DNA of 45,584 nucleotides from Chloroflexota bacterium (GTDB lineage Bacteria; Chloroflexota; Anaerolineae; Promineifilales; Promineifilaceae), in assembly GCA_018004935.1 (NCBI GenBank), contig JAGNBF010000062.1:1-45584 (forward strand). Direction: 5' to 3'. Positions 16,518-25,354 of the stretch are shown piece by piece; within the stretch, counting starts at the first letter, position 1; the number at the start of each line of letters is the position of its first letter. A program made the translations under genes and the position numbers. The notes beneath the pieces were generated by a model. The model did no database searches and was not told the origin of the DNA. It saw only the letters and a program-made list of their open reading frames with translations.

Positions 16518-17513
16518 TTGTCAACACCCCATAACTCCACTCCTTTTACCGCTGATGCCGAAAAAGAGGCTAAGGAAAAGATCGCATTGATGGAAACGAA
16601 GCCGTTGTTTCCTCCGGTGATTATGCCGGAAGATGAACAAAGGTTGGCCGATACGGCTCCTTTGCCTCAGCAACAAAGAGATGCGGCTCTTATGGAGACG
16701 ATAATTAGTAAATCGCCGATTGAAGCGATGTTTACGCCGGGAGTCCAGATGGTACAACGATGCCATGTGGGCGCGGTACGTCGTCGTAATGAGGATTCTT
16801 GTTGTGTTTTTATGACGGAGAATGGGGGGCAGGAAACATTACCGGGTATTGCATTGTTTGTGGTGGCGGATGGGATGGGGGGACATTATGCGGGGCATGA
16901 AGCGAGTCGTAAAGCGACACGGCTGTTTATGCATCATGTATTAGAAAAGGTATATTTGCCGTTGTTGCACCGGGATGGAGCGGCGGGGTATCAAGAGCCG
17001 ATTCAAGATGTGATGTTGCGTGGGGTACAGATTGCCCATCAGGCGTTGCAGAATCCAGATCCGGAGAAAGATAGTGGTACGACGCTAACGGCTGCATTGA
17101 TGGTCGGTAGAAGACTGCATGTGGCGCATGTAGGGGATACGCGAACCTATTTGTTGGCTGATGGGGTCCTGGAACAGGTGACGACTGATCATTCGGTTGT
17201 GCAACGGTTGGTTGATGCGGGACAGTTGACGGCGGATGAAGCCGTTTTGTATCCGCAGAAGAATTTGCTTTACCGGGCTTTGGGTCAACAAGGGCCGTTG
17301 GATGTGGATACGTATACCCGATCTTTGCCGAAGAAGGGAACGTTGTTTTTGTGTAGTGATGGTTTATGGGGTCTGGTGCCGGATGGTACGATTCGGGAGT
17401 TGTTGTTGCGGGATATTTCGCTTGATGAGAAAGCGGATGCTCTGGTGGAGTTGGCCATACAGGCAGGTGGACATGATAATATTACGGTGGTGATTGTGGA
17501 TTTTGTGGTGTGA
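16518..17513 (+). CDS. PP2C-type Ser/Thr protein phosphatase
   Basis: 331 residues. The PP2C domain (about 78-330) shows RRRNEDSC, the metal-binding VADGMGGHYAG (about 117), a conserved GTTL segment, HVGDTRTYLL and GGHDNITVV at the end. It reverses phosphorylation by kinases such as the neighbour upstream. The first ~75 residues are polar and probably disordered. The start is uncertain: TTG 16518 keeps the full frame, ATG 16590 would drop 24 residues. The DNA is strongly G+T-rich on the coding strand up to the octamer at 17525, just after the stop, where composition switches. Confidence 0.93.
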   Translation: MSTPHNSTPFTADAEKEAKEKIALMETKPLFPPVIMPEDEQRLADTAPLPQQQRDAALMETIISKSPIEAMFTPGVQMVQRCHVGAVRRRNEDSCCVFMTENGGQETLPGIALFVVADGMGGHYAGHEASRKATRLFMHHVLEKVYLPLLHRDGAAGYQEPIQDVMLRGVQIAHQALQNPDPEKDSGTTLTAALMVGRRLHVAHVGDTRTYLLADGVLEQVTTDHSVVQRLVDAGQLTADEAVLYPQKNLLYRALGQQGPLDVDTYTRSLPKKGTLFLCSDGLWGLVPDGTIRELLLRDISLDEKADALVELAIQAGGHDNITVVIVDFVV

Positions 17514-17622
17514 GGACAAGGCCCGCGGCCGCATTGTTCCCGCACTGTTCTCAGCAAATCTCCGAAAACAAATTCTCTCCCATGCCAGGTTATTTTCGGA
17601 TAAACGCTAAGTAGTAGAGACC

Positions 17623-18870
17623 ATGGAAAAAGCCCTGAATATTACAGTCCAGGCCACAACCAATAAGCTAGGAGCCTTGAATGTCTCTCAGCTTCTTTAT
17701 CTATTGGTTAATGTCCAGCCACCCCCTGAATATCAGAAAGCTCGTACCACACTTAATATCTGCCTTGTTATTGACCGTAGTACTTCCATGCGGGGCGAAC
17801 GGTTAGATCAGGTCAAGGCCGCGGCCGCGCTCATTCTGGAAAAACTCACCGCCGAAGATACGCTTTCCGTCATTACTTTCAGTGACCGGGCCGAAGTGGT
17901 TGTTCCCAATGGCCCCGTTACCAACCGTACCATGCTCATGGCACGGGTTCAGGGCATACAGGCTTCTGGTGGCACTGAAATTTACCAGGGGCTGGCCATG
18001 GGGATGCAAGAGTTGGCCAAATACCTGGGACGGCAAGGGTTAAGTCACCTTGTCCTTCTTACCGATGGCCATACTTATGGCGATGCTGGCCAATGTATTG
18101 AACTTTCCCAGCGGGCCGCCAGTCGCAATATTGGTATCAGCGCCTTAGGCATAGGAACCGAATGGAACGACCAATTTCTAGATGCACTCGTTGCCCCTTC
18201 AGGCGGTCAGTCTGCCTACATTGAAGACCCCAATCGTATTTTGGAATTGCTTCAAGAACGGGTAAAAGGTTTGGGTGCGGCCTATGCCCACAATGTTCGG
18301 TTGATACCCCGTTTTCCCGAAGGGGTACAAGTGGTCTCAGCTTTTAAAACAGCCCCCTATGCCCAACCCCTCTCCGCCAATAGCAAAGGTATTAGCCTGG
18401 GAGCGCTGGAAGGTGGTTACACGTTGTCTATTCTCCTGGAATTGAATGTACCGCCATTCCCTGTCGGCACAACCGTGCAACTCCCTTTAGGTATCATTGC
18501 GGACATTCCGCAATACCAGCTCCAAAACCATGAAATATCTTCTGTGTATACGTTACACGTTGTCCAGGGTCAGCCGCTGGTTGATCCACCTGTTGCCCTG
18601 GTAGAAGCAGTACAAGTTTTGAACCTTTACCGTATGAGTGAAAAAGCCTGGCAGGAAATTGAAACAGGCCATTTGGATAAAGCTACCAAACGTATGGAAC
18701 GTCTGACGACACGCCTGTTTGAAGCGGGTTATGCTCAGTTAGCCCAAAATGCCCGCACTGAAACAGATTTATTACAAAAACAAGGTAAACTCTCGGTAGA
18801 AGGTCGTAAAAAATTGAAATATGGAACTCGCGCCCTTATGACGCAAAAAAGTACGCGGACGGAAGAATAA
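17623..18870 (+). CDS. VWA-domain protein with inter-alpha-trypsin-like layout
   Basis: 415 residues. A von Willebrand A domain (about 45-220) carries the metal-dependent adhesion site DRSTSMRG (51-58, pattern DxSxS), with T in GGTEIYQG near 111 and D in LTDGHT near 145. The remainder (about 225-415) is a beta-rich domain then a helical tail. There is no signal peptide or membrane segment, so it is likely cytoplasmic and probably scaffolds the signalling proteins around it. It follows the PP2C gene by 109 bases and precedes the FHA gene by 3 bases, so the latter two are one operon. Octamer 17821 encodes Ala-Ala-Ala in a helix. Confidence 0.9.
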   Translation: MEKALNITVQATTNKLGALNVSQLLYLLVNVQPPPEYQKARTTLNICLVIDRSTSMRGERLDQVKAAAALILEKLTAEDTLSVITFSDRAEVVVPNGPVTNRTMLMARVQGIQASGGTEIYQGLAMGMQELAKYLGRQGLSHLVLLTDGHTYGDAGQCIELSQRAASRNIGISALGIGTEWNDQFLDALVAPSGGQSAYIEDPNRILELLQERVKGLGAAYAHNVRLIPRFPEGVQVVSAFKTAPYAQPLSANSKGISLGALEGGYTLSILLELNVPPFPVGTTVQLPLGIIADIPQYQLQNHEISSVYTLHVVQGQPLVDPPVALVEAVQVLNLYRMSEKAWQEIETGHLDKATKRMERLTTRLFEAGYAQLAQNARTETDLLQKQGKLSVEGRKKLKYGTRALMTQKSTRTEE

Positions 18871-18873
18871 ACT

Positions 18874-19470
18874 ATGATAACTTGCCCTGAATGTGGAAAT
18901 CAGGAAAAAGCTGGTGCGCTTTTTTGTGGCGAATGTGGTAATTTCCTGCTTGATGAACGACTGATGCCCCAGCCGAAATCGGCGACTGGTCCATCTTCTA
19001 GTCGAGAAGGTGCAACAAAAATCACAACTGGTAAACAATCGGTTCTTCATACCAAAGAATTCAAATATCGCCCTCCATTTGCTGAAAACCTGCAACCCCC
19101 TCCGCCAAACCTGGTGGGTTTGGAATTGGGGCCAGAAGTCGAAATACAACCCCTCATTTTTATCATTCCCAACAGCGGCCGCAGAGTACGCCTGGAATTA
19201 CGTGATGAAGTCCTCATCGGTCGGAGCGATCCTACAAGCTCTACCCTGCCCGCCCTTGACCTGGCCCGTGATAATGGGGCACAACTCGGCGTTTCCCGTA
19301 TCCATGCAATGATTCAAAAAGTGGATCGCGGCGTCACTATCATGGATCTGGGTAGTACCAACGGCACCTATCTCAATAACTACCGCCTTCCCCCAGACCT
19401 ACCCTATGCACTACGGAGTGGGGATGAGGTACGATTTAGTCACCTGTTGGTCCACATTTTCTTTGGTTGA
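18874..19470 (+). CDS. Zinc-ribbon + FHA domain protein
   Basis: 198 residues. The N-terminus is a zinc ribbon (Cys 4, 7, 18, 21: CPECGN and CGECGN). A Ser/Thr/Pro-rich linker follows, with a possible phosphorylation region (TKITTGKQS). The C-terminal FHA domain (about 105-198) has IGRSDP, SRIHAMI and LGSTNGTYLNN, the residues that recognise phosphothreonine. It starts 3 bases after the VWA stop, so they are probably co-translated. In context it is likely the reader of phosphorylation by the kinase at 14311. Confidence 0.93.
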   Translation: MITCPECGNQEKAGALFCGECGNFLLDERLMPQPKSATGPSSSREGATKITTGKQSVLHTKEFKYRPPFAENLQPPPPNLVGLELGPEVEIQPLIFIIPNSGRRVRLELRDEVLIGRSDPTSSTLPALDLARDNGAQLGVSRIHAMIQKVDRGVTIMDLGSTNGTYLNNYRLPPDLPYALRSGDEVRFSHLLVHIFFG

Positions 19471-19566
19471 GTTTGTTCTCTCAGTTTTTCGGCGCAAAGA
19501 GAGCCTGTTTAGCCAGGATAATTGGCTTTAACGGATTCAACTCACCTTTCCTACTTTTTGCGCAGA

Positions 19567-19572
19567 TATAAT
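19567..19572 (+). promoter_or_regulatory. -10 element before the small protein / response regulator operon
   Basis: A perfect TATAAT in GATATAATTG. Upstream at the right distance only a weak ACCTTT is seen. The start would be near 19579, 28 bases before ATG 19607. Confidence 0.5.
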
Positions 19573-19606
19573 TGAGACGCTGTATCCGTTCTTTCGAGGT
19601 TTAAGC

Positions 19607-19849
19607 ATGAGTATCTCTGTCATTGTACATATCAACAACGAAGATGCGGTGGTAGGCGAAATTGACAAAATGCCTAACCCCAGCGACAACATCGTCATCG
19701 TTATAAACCCACGTCGCCGTGATGGTAAAGATGTACATTATCTGGAAGATGATGTATCTACCATGATTGTCCCCTGGCATCGCATTAACTTTATTCAAGT
19801 CCTGCCCACCGGTGGTGTTGAAGAAGTCATTGGTTTTGTACGAGAGTGA
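19607..19849 (+). CDS. Small conserved-looking protein, 80 residues
   Basis: 80 residues, unrecognised. It is soluble, rich in Ile and Val, with alternating hydrophobic strands ([32 protein letters not shown]) and an acidic centre, suggesting a small beta fold. GAGG lies 9 bases before ATG 19607. The stop TGA at 19847 is separated from the response-regulator ATG by one base (TGATATG), so the two are almost certainly translated together, and the small protein may modulate or accompany the regulator. No homologue is named here with confidence. Confidence 0.75.
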   Translation: MSISVIVHINNEDAVVGEIDKMPNPSDNIVIVINPRRRDGKDVHYLEDDVSTMIVPWHRINFIQVLPTGGVEEVIGFVRE

Positions 19850-19850
19850 T

Positions 19851-20594
19851 ATGACCAATAAACTTCCTAATACAATAGAACAAAGTGCTCCCCGCCTTAT
19901 CCTTGTGGTAGATGATGAACCTCGCATGATCCGGTTCATTCGGATGAATTTGGAGCTGGAAGGGTACCAGGTTGTAGAAGCCCGAAATGGCTTACTGGCT
20001 TTAGAACAAGTCCGCCAATATCTGCCCGATCTCATCATCATGGATGTTATGATGCCCGAGATGGACGGTTTTGAAACCCTACGCCTTTTGCGGGAAATCT
20101 CTACCGTGCCGGTCATCTTATTAACCGTCAAAAGTGATGAAGAAGACCGCATTCACGGCCTGGAACTGGGGGCGGATGATTATGTGACCAAGCCATTTAG
20201 CCCCCGCGAACTCAACAGCCGGGTCAATGCGGTTTTACGTCGGGCGGAATGGCCATCCATCCAACCACGTACCGTTTTACGCATAGATGATCGCCTTTCC
20301 GTAGATTTTAACCGCCACCAGGTTATCGTAAATGGCGAACGCATTGACCTGCGCCCCACAGAATACCGCTTGCTTAGCCACCTGATCCAAAATGCCGGTT
20401 GGGTGGTTCCTCACGACACACTCCTGGCAAAGGTGTGGGGTTATGAATACCGCGATGAAACCCATTACCTGCGCCTTTACATCAACTACCTGCGCAAAAA
20501 AATCGAAGAAGACCCCGCTGACCCCAAATATATTCTGACCGAACGGGGAGTAGGTTACCGGTTTAAGGATTTTCAGAATCGAATTGAGGCTTAG
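19851..20594 (+). CDS. OmpR/PhoB-family response regulator (orphan)
   Basis: 247 residues. The receiver domain (about 15-130) has VVDDEPRM with the acidic pair, phosphoacceptor Asp in [13 protein letters not shown] near 65, Thr in ILLTVKSD near 93 and Lys in VTKPFSP near 115. The DNA-binding winged helix (about 145-240) has the typical [13 protein letters not shown] and [12 protein letters not shown] 19851 removes the upstream part that overlaps the preceding gene in another frame. No histidine kinase gene is beside it, so the sensor must be elsewhere. Its operon is preceded by a TATAAT box at 19567. Confidence 0.95.
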   Translation: MTNKLPNTIEQSAPRLILVVDDEPRMIRFIRMNLELEGYQVVEARNGLLALEQVRQYLPDLIIMDVMMPEMDGFETLRLLREISTVPVILLTVKSDEEDRIHGLELGADDYVTKPFSPRELNSRVNAVLRRAEWPSIQPRTVLRIDDRLSVDFNRHQVIVNGERIDLRPTEYRLLSHLIQNAGWVVPHDTLLAKVWGYEYRDETHYLRLYINYLRKKIEEDPADPKYILTERGVGYRFKDFQNRIEA

Positions 20595-20910
20595 GGTTCG
20601 CTCACAGATAACTTTTGAATTTGCTGTGGCCGGTTTCCTGACCGTGCTACCCAACTTAAGCTTGAGCGAATCGTTAGGTTTTGTGGCGGTTCAAATTTTT
20701 ACCCGTTTCAAGCTCCATGAGTTTGCCGGGTCCCTACCCCGAATTCCACTCCCAGGGGCAGGGAGTTTCTCTGGTGGGCCAAAAGGGGTGCAACGCACCC
20801 CTTTTGGCCCATATTGGGTTTTATACCTGCTTAGTGAACATCTAAAAATAATTTGGGTGGCATGGTCAGGAGACTCGCCACAGCAAAAAGGGAAGTTATT
20901 CTTAGACAGT
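20595..20910. repeat. Two family I repeats around a G-family hairpin
   Basis: Family I copies lie at about 20595-20673 (ends GGTTCGCTCA / TTGAGCGAATC) and 20835-20907 (inverse; ends with CTAAAAATAATTT / TTATTCTTAGA). Between them, at 20775-20811, is a perfect 17-bp hairpin TGGGCCAAAAGGGGTGC / GCACCCCTTTTGGCCCA with loop AAC, flanked by CCAGGGGCAGGG. The gap 20595-21013 holds no gene; the last 100 bases must contain the zwf promoter, which I could not pick out. Confidence 0.8.
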
Positions 20911-21013
20911 TACTTGGTCGTAGGTGGTAGGGCCTGGTCCCCGCCCAAACCGTTTTCAAAACTTCAGTGCGAGAGGTGGTCTGGTCCGAGACCGATCACA
21001 GCCAGGGTGAGCG

Positions 21014-22468
21014 ATGACTACACTAACAACGATTGTCATTTTTGGAGCATCGGGCGATTTGACACACCGTAAACTTATACCGGCTCTTTTTCATAATTAC
21101 TTGAAGAAGCGCCTGCCACAGCCATTCCTCATTGTAGGGTTTGCGCGGCGACCCTGGAATGATGAGGAATTCCGCACAAATTTGCAGGATGGGTTTAAGG
21201 AGCTGGCTCCGGCTGATTATCGCGCTGAACATTGGCCCGATTTTGCCCGCAATATATCTTATGTGCGAGGGGATTTAGATAACCCGGCTGATTTTGGGCG
21301 TCTGGGGGAGCGCCTGACGGCATTGGAGCAAGGTGCAACAGCAAACCGATTATATTATCTGGCGATTGGCCCGGAATATTTTGTGCCGGTAGCGGAGCAT
21401 CTGGCAGGGGCTGATTTGCACCTGGAGAATGGCGGTTGGCGCCGACTGGTGGTTGAGAAGCCTTTTGGCACAGACCTGGCTTCGGCTCATGGGTTGAATG
21501 AGGCGTTGCACCGTTTTTTTGGGGAGGCGCAGATTTACCGTATTGATCATTATCTGGGTAAAGAGACGGCGCAGAATATGCTTTTTTTGCGCTTTGCCAA
21601 TGCGATTTTTGAACCTGTGTGGAACCGCAACTATATCGCCAATGTGCAGATTACAGCGACGGAAACGGTAGATGTGGGGTATCGGGCGGGTTATTATGAT
21701 AAGGCTGGTGTGTTGCGGGATATGTTTCAGAATCACCTTTTCCAATTGTTGTCTCTGGTGGCGATGGAACCCCCGGCCTCGTTTGATGCGGATATGGTGC
21801 GGAATGAAAAAGCTAAGTTGTTTGCGGCGATTCGTCCGATTGCTCTGGAGAATGTGGTGTTGGCCCAGTATGAGGCATACCGGCAGGCTGAGGGAGTTGC
21901 TCCAGATTCGCGCACGCCCACATTTGCGGCTTTGCAGGTGAATATTGATAATTGGCGGTGGAAAGGGGTGCCCTTTTATTTGCGTTCAGGGAAGGCACTG
22001 GCGCGTAAGAATACGGAGATTGTGGTGCAGTTTCAGCGGCCGCCCCATTTGATGTTTAATCTGGCAGATGATGCTGATTTTACGGCTAATAAGCTTTCTA
22101 TTTGTATTCAGCCAGATGAGGGCATTCATTTGCAGTTTGAGGCTAAGGTGCCAGATTCGGATCAGGAAACGTGCCCGGTGACTATGGAGTTTCATTATCA
22201 GTCTTCGTTTAAGGGACAGTCTCTTCCTGATGCGTATGAACGGTTGTTGCTGGATGCGCTGGAGGGGGATGCCTCACTTTTTACTCGTAGTGATAGTATT
22301 GAGCAGGCGTGGCGGTTGATTGACCCGGTGATAGCAGGATTCGCGGCCGCGGACGCCCCTCCTATCCATACTTATGCACGCCAAAGCTGGGGTCCCGCGG
22401 CCGCAGATGAATTATTAAACCAACACCATTTCCGCTGGGAAATAGGTTGTTCCCATGATGAGACTTAG
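21014..22468 (+). CDS. zwf: Glucose-6-phosphate 1-dehydrogenase
   Basis: 484 residues, full length. It catalyses the NAD(P)-dependent first step of the oxidative pentose phosphate pathway. The dinucleotide motif GASGDLTHRKL opens the protein (near 11-21) and the active-site RIDHYLGKE lies near 176-184. A weak GGTGAGCG precedes ATG 21014. rpiA follows after 5 bases, so the two form an operon. Codon use is unusual: the first 1,330 bases are strongly G+T-rich (GTG, TTG, GCG), then at the octamers 22343 and 22397 the last 65 bases become C+A-rich, an abrupt change within one gene. Confidence 0.97.
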   Translation: MTTLTTIVIFGASGDLTHRKLIPALFHNYLKKRLPQPFLIVGFARRPWNDEEFRTNLQDGFKELAPADYRAEHWPDFARNISYVRGDLDNPADFGRLGERLTALEQGATANRLYYLAIGPEYFVPVAEHLAGADLHLENGGWRRLVVEKPFGTDLASAHGLNEALHRFFGEAQIYRIDHYLGKETAQNMLFLRFANAIFEPVWNRNYIANVQITATETVDVGYRAGYYDKAGVLRDMFQNHLFQLLSLVAMEPPASFDADMVRNEKAKLFAAIRPIALENVVLAQYEAYRQAEGVAPDSRTPTFAALQVNIDNWRWKGVPFYLRSGKALARKNTEIVVQFQRPPHLMFNLADDADFTANKLSICIQPDEGIHLQFEAKVPDSDQETCPVTMEFHYQSSFKGQSLPDAYERLLLDALEGDASLFTRSDSIEQAWRLIDPVIAGFAAADAPPIHTYARQSWGPAAADELLNQHHFRWEIGCSHDET

Positions 22469-22473
22469 ACCTT

Positions 22474-23172
22474 ATGCCCATCAATAACGATTTATTAAAA
22501 CAAAAAGCCGCCGCACGCGCGGTGCAAGAAATTATCTCCGGCATGATTGTTGGTTTGGGAACGGGGAGCACCGCCAGTCATGCCATCCGTTTGATAGCGC
22601 AACGCCTGCGCAATGGCGACCTGAGCGACATTGTCGGCATTCCTACCTCTGAGGCAACCGCCCGACTGGCTTTGGCAGAAGGTATTCCCCTGGGCACGTT
22701 ACAGGAGTATCCGGAAATAGATGTGACGATTGACGGCGCCGATGAGGTTGACCCCCAGTTAAATCTTATCAAAGGGTTAGGGGGTGCTTTACTGCGCGAA
22801 AAAATCATCGCCACTTTTTCCCGGCGCGTGATTATCATTGGGGATACCCATAAACAGGTGGAACGGTTGGGAACCCATGCCCCTGTGCCCGTAGAGGTGA
22901 TTGTTATGGCTGAATGGCCCATCACCTTATACCTGCAAAACCTGGGGGCGACCGTTGCTAAACGGCTTTTGCCCAATGGGGAAATGCCCTTTATTACCGA
23001 TGAGGGAAACATTATCCTCGATTGTTACTTTGTGAACGGTATTATCAATGCACCTGGGTTAGAATTGGCCTTGCGTTCGCGACCAGGCATTGTCGAAAAT
23101 GGCCTTTTTCTGGGGTTGGCTTCTGATGTGATGCTGGCTGATGGAGCAGGGGTAGAGCATCGGCAACGTTAG
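22474..23172 (+). CDS. rpiA: Ribose-5-phosphate isomerase A
   Basis: 232 residues, full length. It interconverts ribose 5-phosphate and ribulose 5-phosphate. Signatures are GLGTGSTASHAI near 26-37 and the active-site DGADEVD near 88-94, followed by KGLGGALLREKI. It follows zwf by 5 bases; together they supply NADPH and pentose phosphates, though the intermediate steps (6-phosphogluconolactonase, gnd) are not in the window. Composition differs clearly from zwf, being nearly balanced. Confidence 0.97.
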   Translation: MPINNDLLKQKAAARAVQEIISGMIVGLGTGSTASHAIRLIAQRLRNGDLSDIVGIPTSEATARLALAEGIPLGTLQEYPEIDVTIDGADEVDPQLNLIKGLGGALLREKIIATFSRRVIIIGDTHKQVERLGTHAPVPVEVIVMAEWPITLYLQNLGATVAKRLLPNGEMPFITDEGNIILDCYFVNGIINAPGLELALRSRPGIVENGLFLGLASDVMLADGAGVEHRQR

Positions 23173-23203
23173 ACATTCTATGGTCTGAGGGCCGTATTAT
23201 TGT

Positions 23204-23300
23204 CTTTCAGGGTGGTTTGGTTAGAGACGGGCTATGCTTGTATGCCCATCATGGTCACATATTGGTGGCTCCGTCAAGAGACGGGCCACAGCATAAAAGC
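23204..23300. repeat. Degenerate family I repeat
   Basis: TGGTGGCTCCGTCAAGAGACG followed by GGCCACAGC matches the inverse family I core. CACATATTGGTGG before it matches the tail found at 5779 and 28267. The gap before the second kinase gene otherwise shows nothing. Confidence 0.5.
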
Positions 23301-23396
23301 GCAATAACTGACCGCGAACAGTATAGATTGTGGGTGAGATCCGTGGTGCGGGGAGCATCATGTTGGGGTTGAACCCCAGATGGGAATGATAAATCT

Positions 23397-25082
23397 ATGA
23401 CAACAAAACCAAGTTGGATTGGTTATACCCTAAATAACCGGTACAAAATTGAGGGAGAGCTAGGGCAAGGCGGAATGTCGGCGGTGTATCGGGCGACGGA
23501 TCCTAATTTACGTCGCACGGTAGCCGTGAAGCTCATTCATAGCCATCTGGCCAATGATCTGGAATTTGTGCGCCGGTTTGAAGAGGAAGCGGCCGCGGTC
23601 GCACGTTTACGGCATCCCAACATTATTCAGGTTTTTGATTTTAGCCATGACGGCGAAACCTATTATATGGTGTTGGAATTTTTGCCCGGCCATACCTTGT
23701 TAGATCGCCTGGAGCAGGCCAACCGGCAAGGCCAACTCTTATCCGTGGCCGAAATATTGAACATTATGGTGCCCCTATGTGAGGCGGTCGCTTATGCCCA
23801 TCAACAAGGAATGGTGCATCGTGACTTGAAGCCTGCCAATGTGATGATTAACCCGCAAGGTCAGCCTATCCTGATGGATTTTGGTATTGCCAAAATTGTG
23901 GGCGGGGGGTCTATGACAGCCACAGGGGGGGTCATTGGCACAGTGGCGTATATGTCGCCAGAGCAAATTCGGGGCCAGAAACCTGATCATCGGGCGGATA
24001 TTTATGCGCTAGGCATTATTTTGTACCAGATTGTGAGTGGCCGTTTGCCGTTTCAGGGAGACAACACGGCGGCGACGATGATGCAACATTTGAATAACCC
24101 TGTGCCTGATGTGCGTCAGTTTAACCGCTCTGTTTCCCCGGCTTTGGTGGCGATTATTCAGAAGGCGTTGGCGAAGGAGCCGGGCCAACGATATCAATCG
24201 GCTGAGGAGATGGGGTCTGCTTTGCGCCAGATGGCCCCAGAGGGAACGGGTTTTCGCCAGGGAATGATGGCTTCGCCCCCGATGCCTTCAGCTATGGCAA
24301 CCCAGGCGATAACAGGAAGCACGCGGCCGCAAATCCCCGCTACAGAGACATCTGCCCCTACCCGGCGTCCGGCCTGGCTTATTCCCGCAACTATCGGGGT
24401 CAGTATCCTTATTTTGTTTGTATGCCTGGTGGTGGCGGTGGTGGGGGGGCAAAAACTCCTCGCGGCTAAAGACCCCACGATTACACCTACAACCTTCTTT
24501 GTTGCCGCTGTTCCTACGATAACGTCTACCGAAAACTCTGCCAGTGAGATAGGGGAAGAACCTCCTGAGGCAGAGGATACAGCGGTTTTGCCACAAACTA
24601 CCAGCAATGCCACTACTGCTACTACTATCACTACCGCCACACCAACCCCTACCACAGTTATCGAGCCAACGATTGCCTTAATTCCCACCAGTACCGCTTT
24701 GCCTACCAACCCGCCTGTAGCCACATCCGCCCCCACGCTTGTGGCTACCTCTCCACCTGTGGCTACACCTACTACTGGTTTACGGGCCGAAATCACCTCC
24801 ATCACTCTGGCTGATGATCATTATGTGGTAGCTTTTGCCGTATATGGGTACTTTTCCGATACATCCAGCACCCATGTGCATTTTTTCTGGAATACGATTG
24901 CCCCCGATCAGGCTGGTGTACCCGCCAACCCCGGTAACTGGAAATTGTATGGCAGTCCTAGCCCCTTTACCGGCTATACGGTGGCTGAACGTCCGGGCGG
25001 TGCGACCCAACTGTGTATTTTGGTCGCTAACCCTGATCATTCCGTGCGTCTGGGGACGGGGAATTGTGTGGATTTGCCATAA
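23397..25082 (+). CDS. Membrane Ser/Thr protein kinase (PknB-like) with external domain
   Basis: 561 residues. The kinase domain (about 10-275) is complete: GELGQGGMSAVY-type loop (about 20-31), Lys 45 in VAVKLI, HRDLKPAN (141-148), DFG 161-163, and GTVAYMSPEQ in the activation segment. One membrane segment lies at about 327-350. Outside follow a Thr/Pro-rich stretch (about 360-460) and a C-terminal domain of about 100 residues with Trp and paired Cys, unrecognised and perhaps ligand-binding. GGGAA stands before ATG 23397. Its opening helix carries Ala-Ala-Ala from octamer 23589. It lies 225 bases after rpiA. Confidence 0.95.
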   Translation: MTTKPSWIGYTLNNRYKIEGELGQGGMSAVYRATDPNLRRTVAVKLIHSHLANDLEFVRRFEEEAAAVARLRHPNIIQVFDFSHDGETYYMVLEFLPGHTLLDRLEQANRQGQLLSVAEILNIMVPLCEAVAYAHQQGMVHRDLKPANVMINPQGQPILMDFGIAKIVGGGSMTATGGVIGTVAYMSPEQIRGQKPDHRADIYALGIILYQIVSGRLPFQGDNTAATMMQHLNNPVPDVRQFNRSVSPALVAIIQKALAKEPGQRYQSAEEMGSALRQMAPEGTGFRQGMMASPPMPSAMATQAITGSTRPQIPATETSAPTRRPAWLIPATIGVSILILFVCLVVAVVGGQKLLAAKDPTITPTTFFVAAVPTITSTENSASEIGEEPPEAEDTAVLPQTTSNATTATTITTATPTPTTVIEPTIALIPTSTALPTNPPVATSAPTLVATSPPVATPTTGLRAEITSITLADDHYVVAFAVYGYFSDTSSTHVHFFWNTIAPDQAGVPANPGNWKLYGSPSPFTGYTVAERPGGATQLCILVANPDHSVRLGTGNCVDLP

Positions 25083-25139
25083 CTACCAGCAATTCTCAAC
25101 TTGGGCTGTGCCTCTAAGGATCAAGGATGAAATAACGGC

Positions 25140-25243
25140 AGGGGGAACCCGAGGGCGCGATTTTTCAGGGCAAAGGCCCCGAAAAACCGCGCCGAGAAAA
25201 GTTCCCCGCCCCTGGGGGCAGGGTTAGGGGTGGGGATGGTCTC
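25140..25243. repeat. G-family repeat with degenerate central hairpin
   Basis: GGCGCGATTTTTCAGGGC faces GGCCCCGAAAAACCGCGCC (25154-25193), followed by TTCCCCGCCCCTGGGGGCAG and the tail GTTAGGGGTGGGG. The central stem has acquired mismatches. The gap 25083-25354 holds no gene. Confidence 0.75.
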
Positions 25244-25354
25244 GGATAAACCCGGCGCGGCAATAAAGGAACACGGCGACGCTGACCTGAACCATGCCCA
25301 AAATCCAAAGTCTACCAGGTCTGAAAAGGGCAAAGGTAGTGAACAGGTAACTGT

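Noticed and set aside
20584-21072. 162-residue plus-strand frame before zwf
   Set aside because: It consists of family I and G repeats read through; no start and no family resemblance.
24194-24805. 203-residue minus-strand frame rich in Val, Gly and Ala
   Set aside because: Complement of the Thr/Pro-rich linker of the kinase; low complexity explains the open frame.
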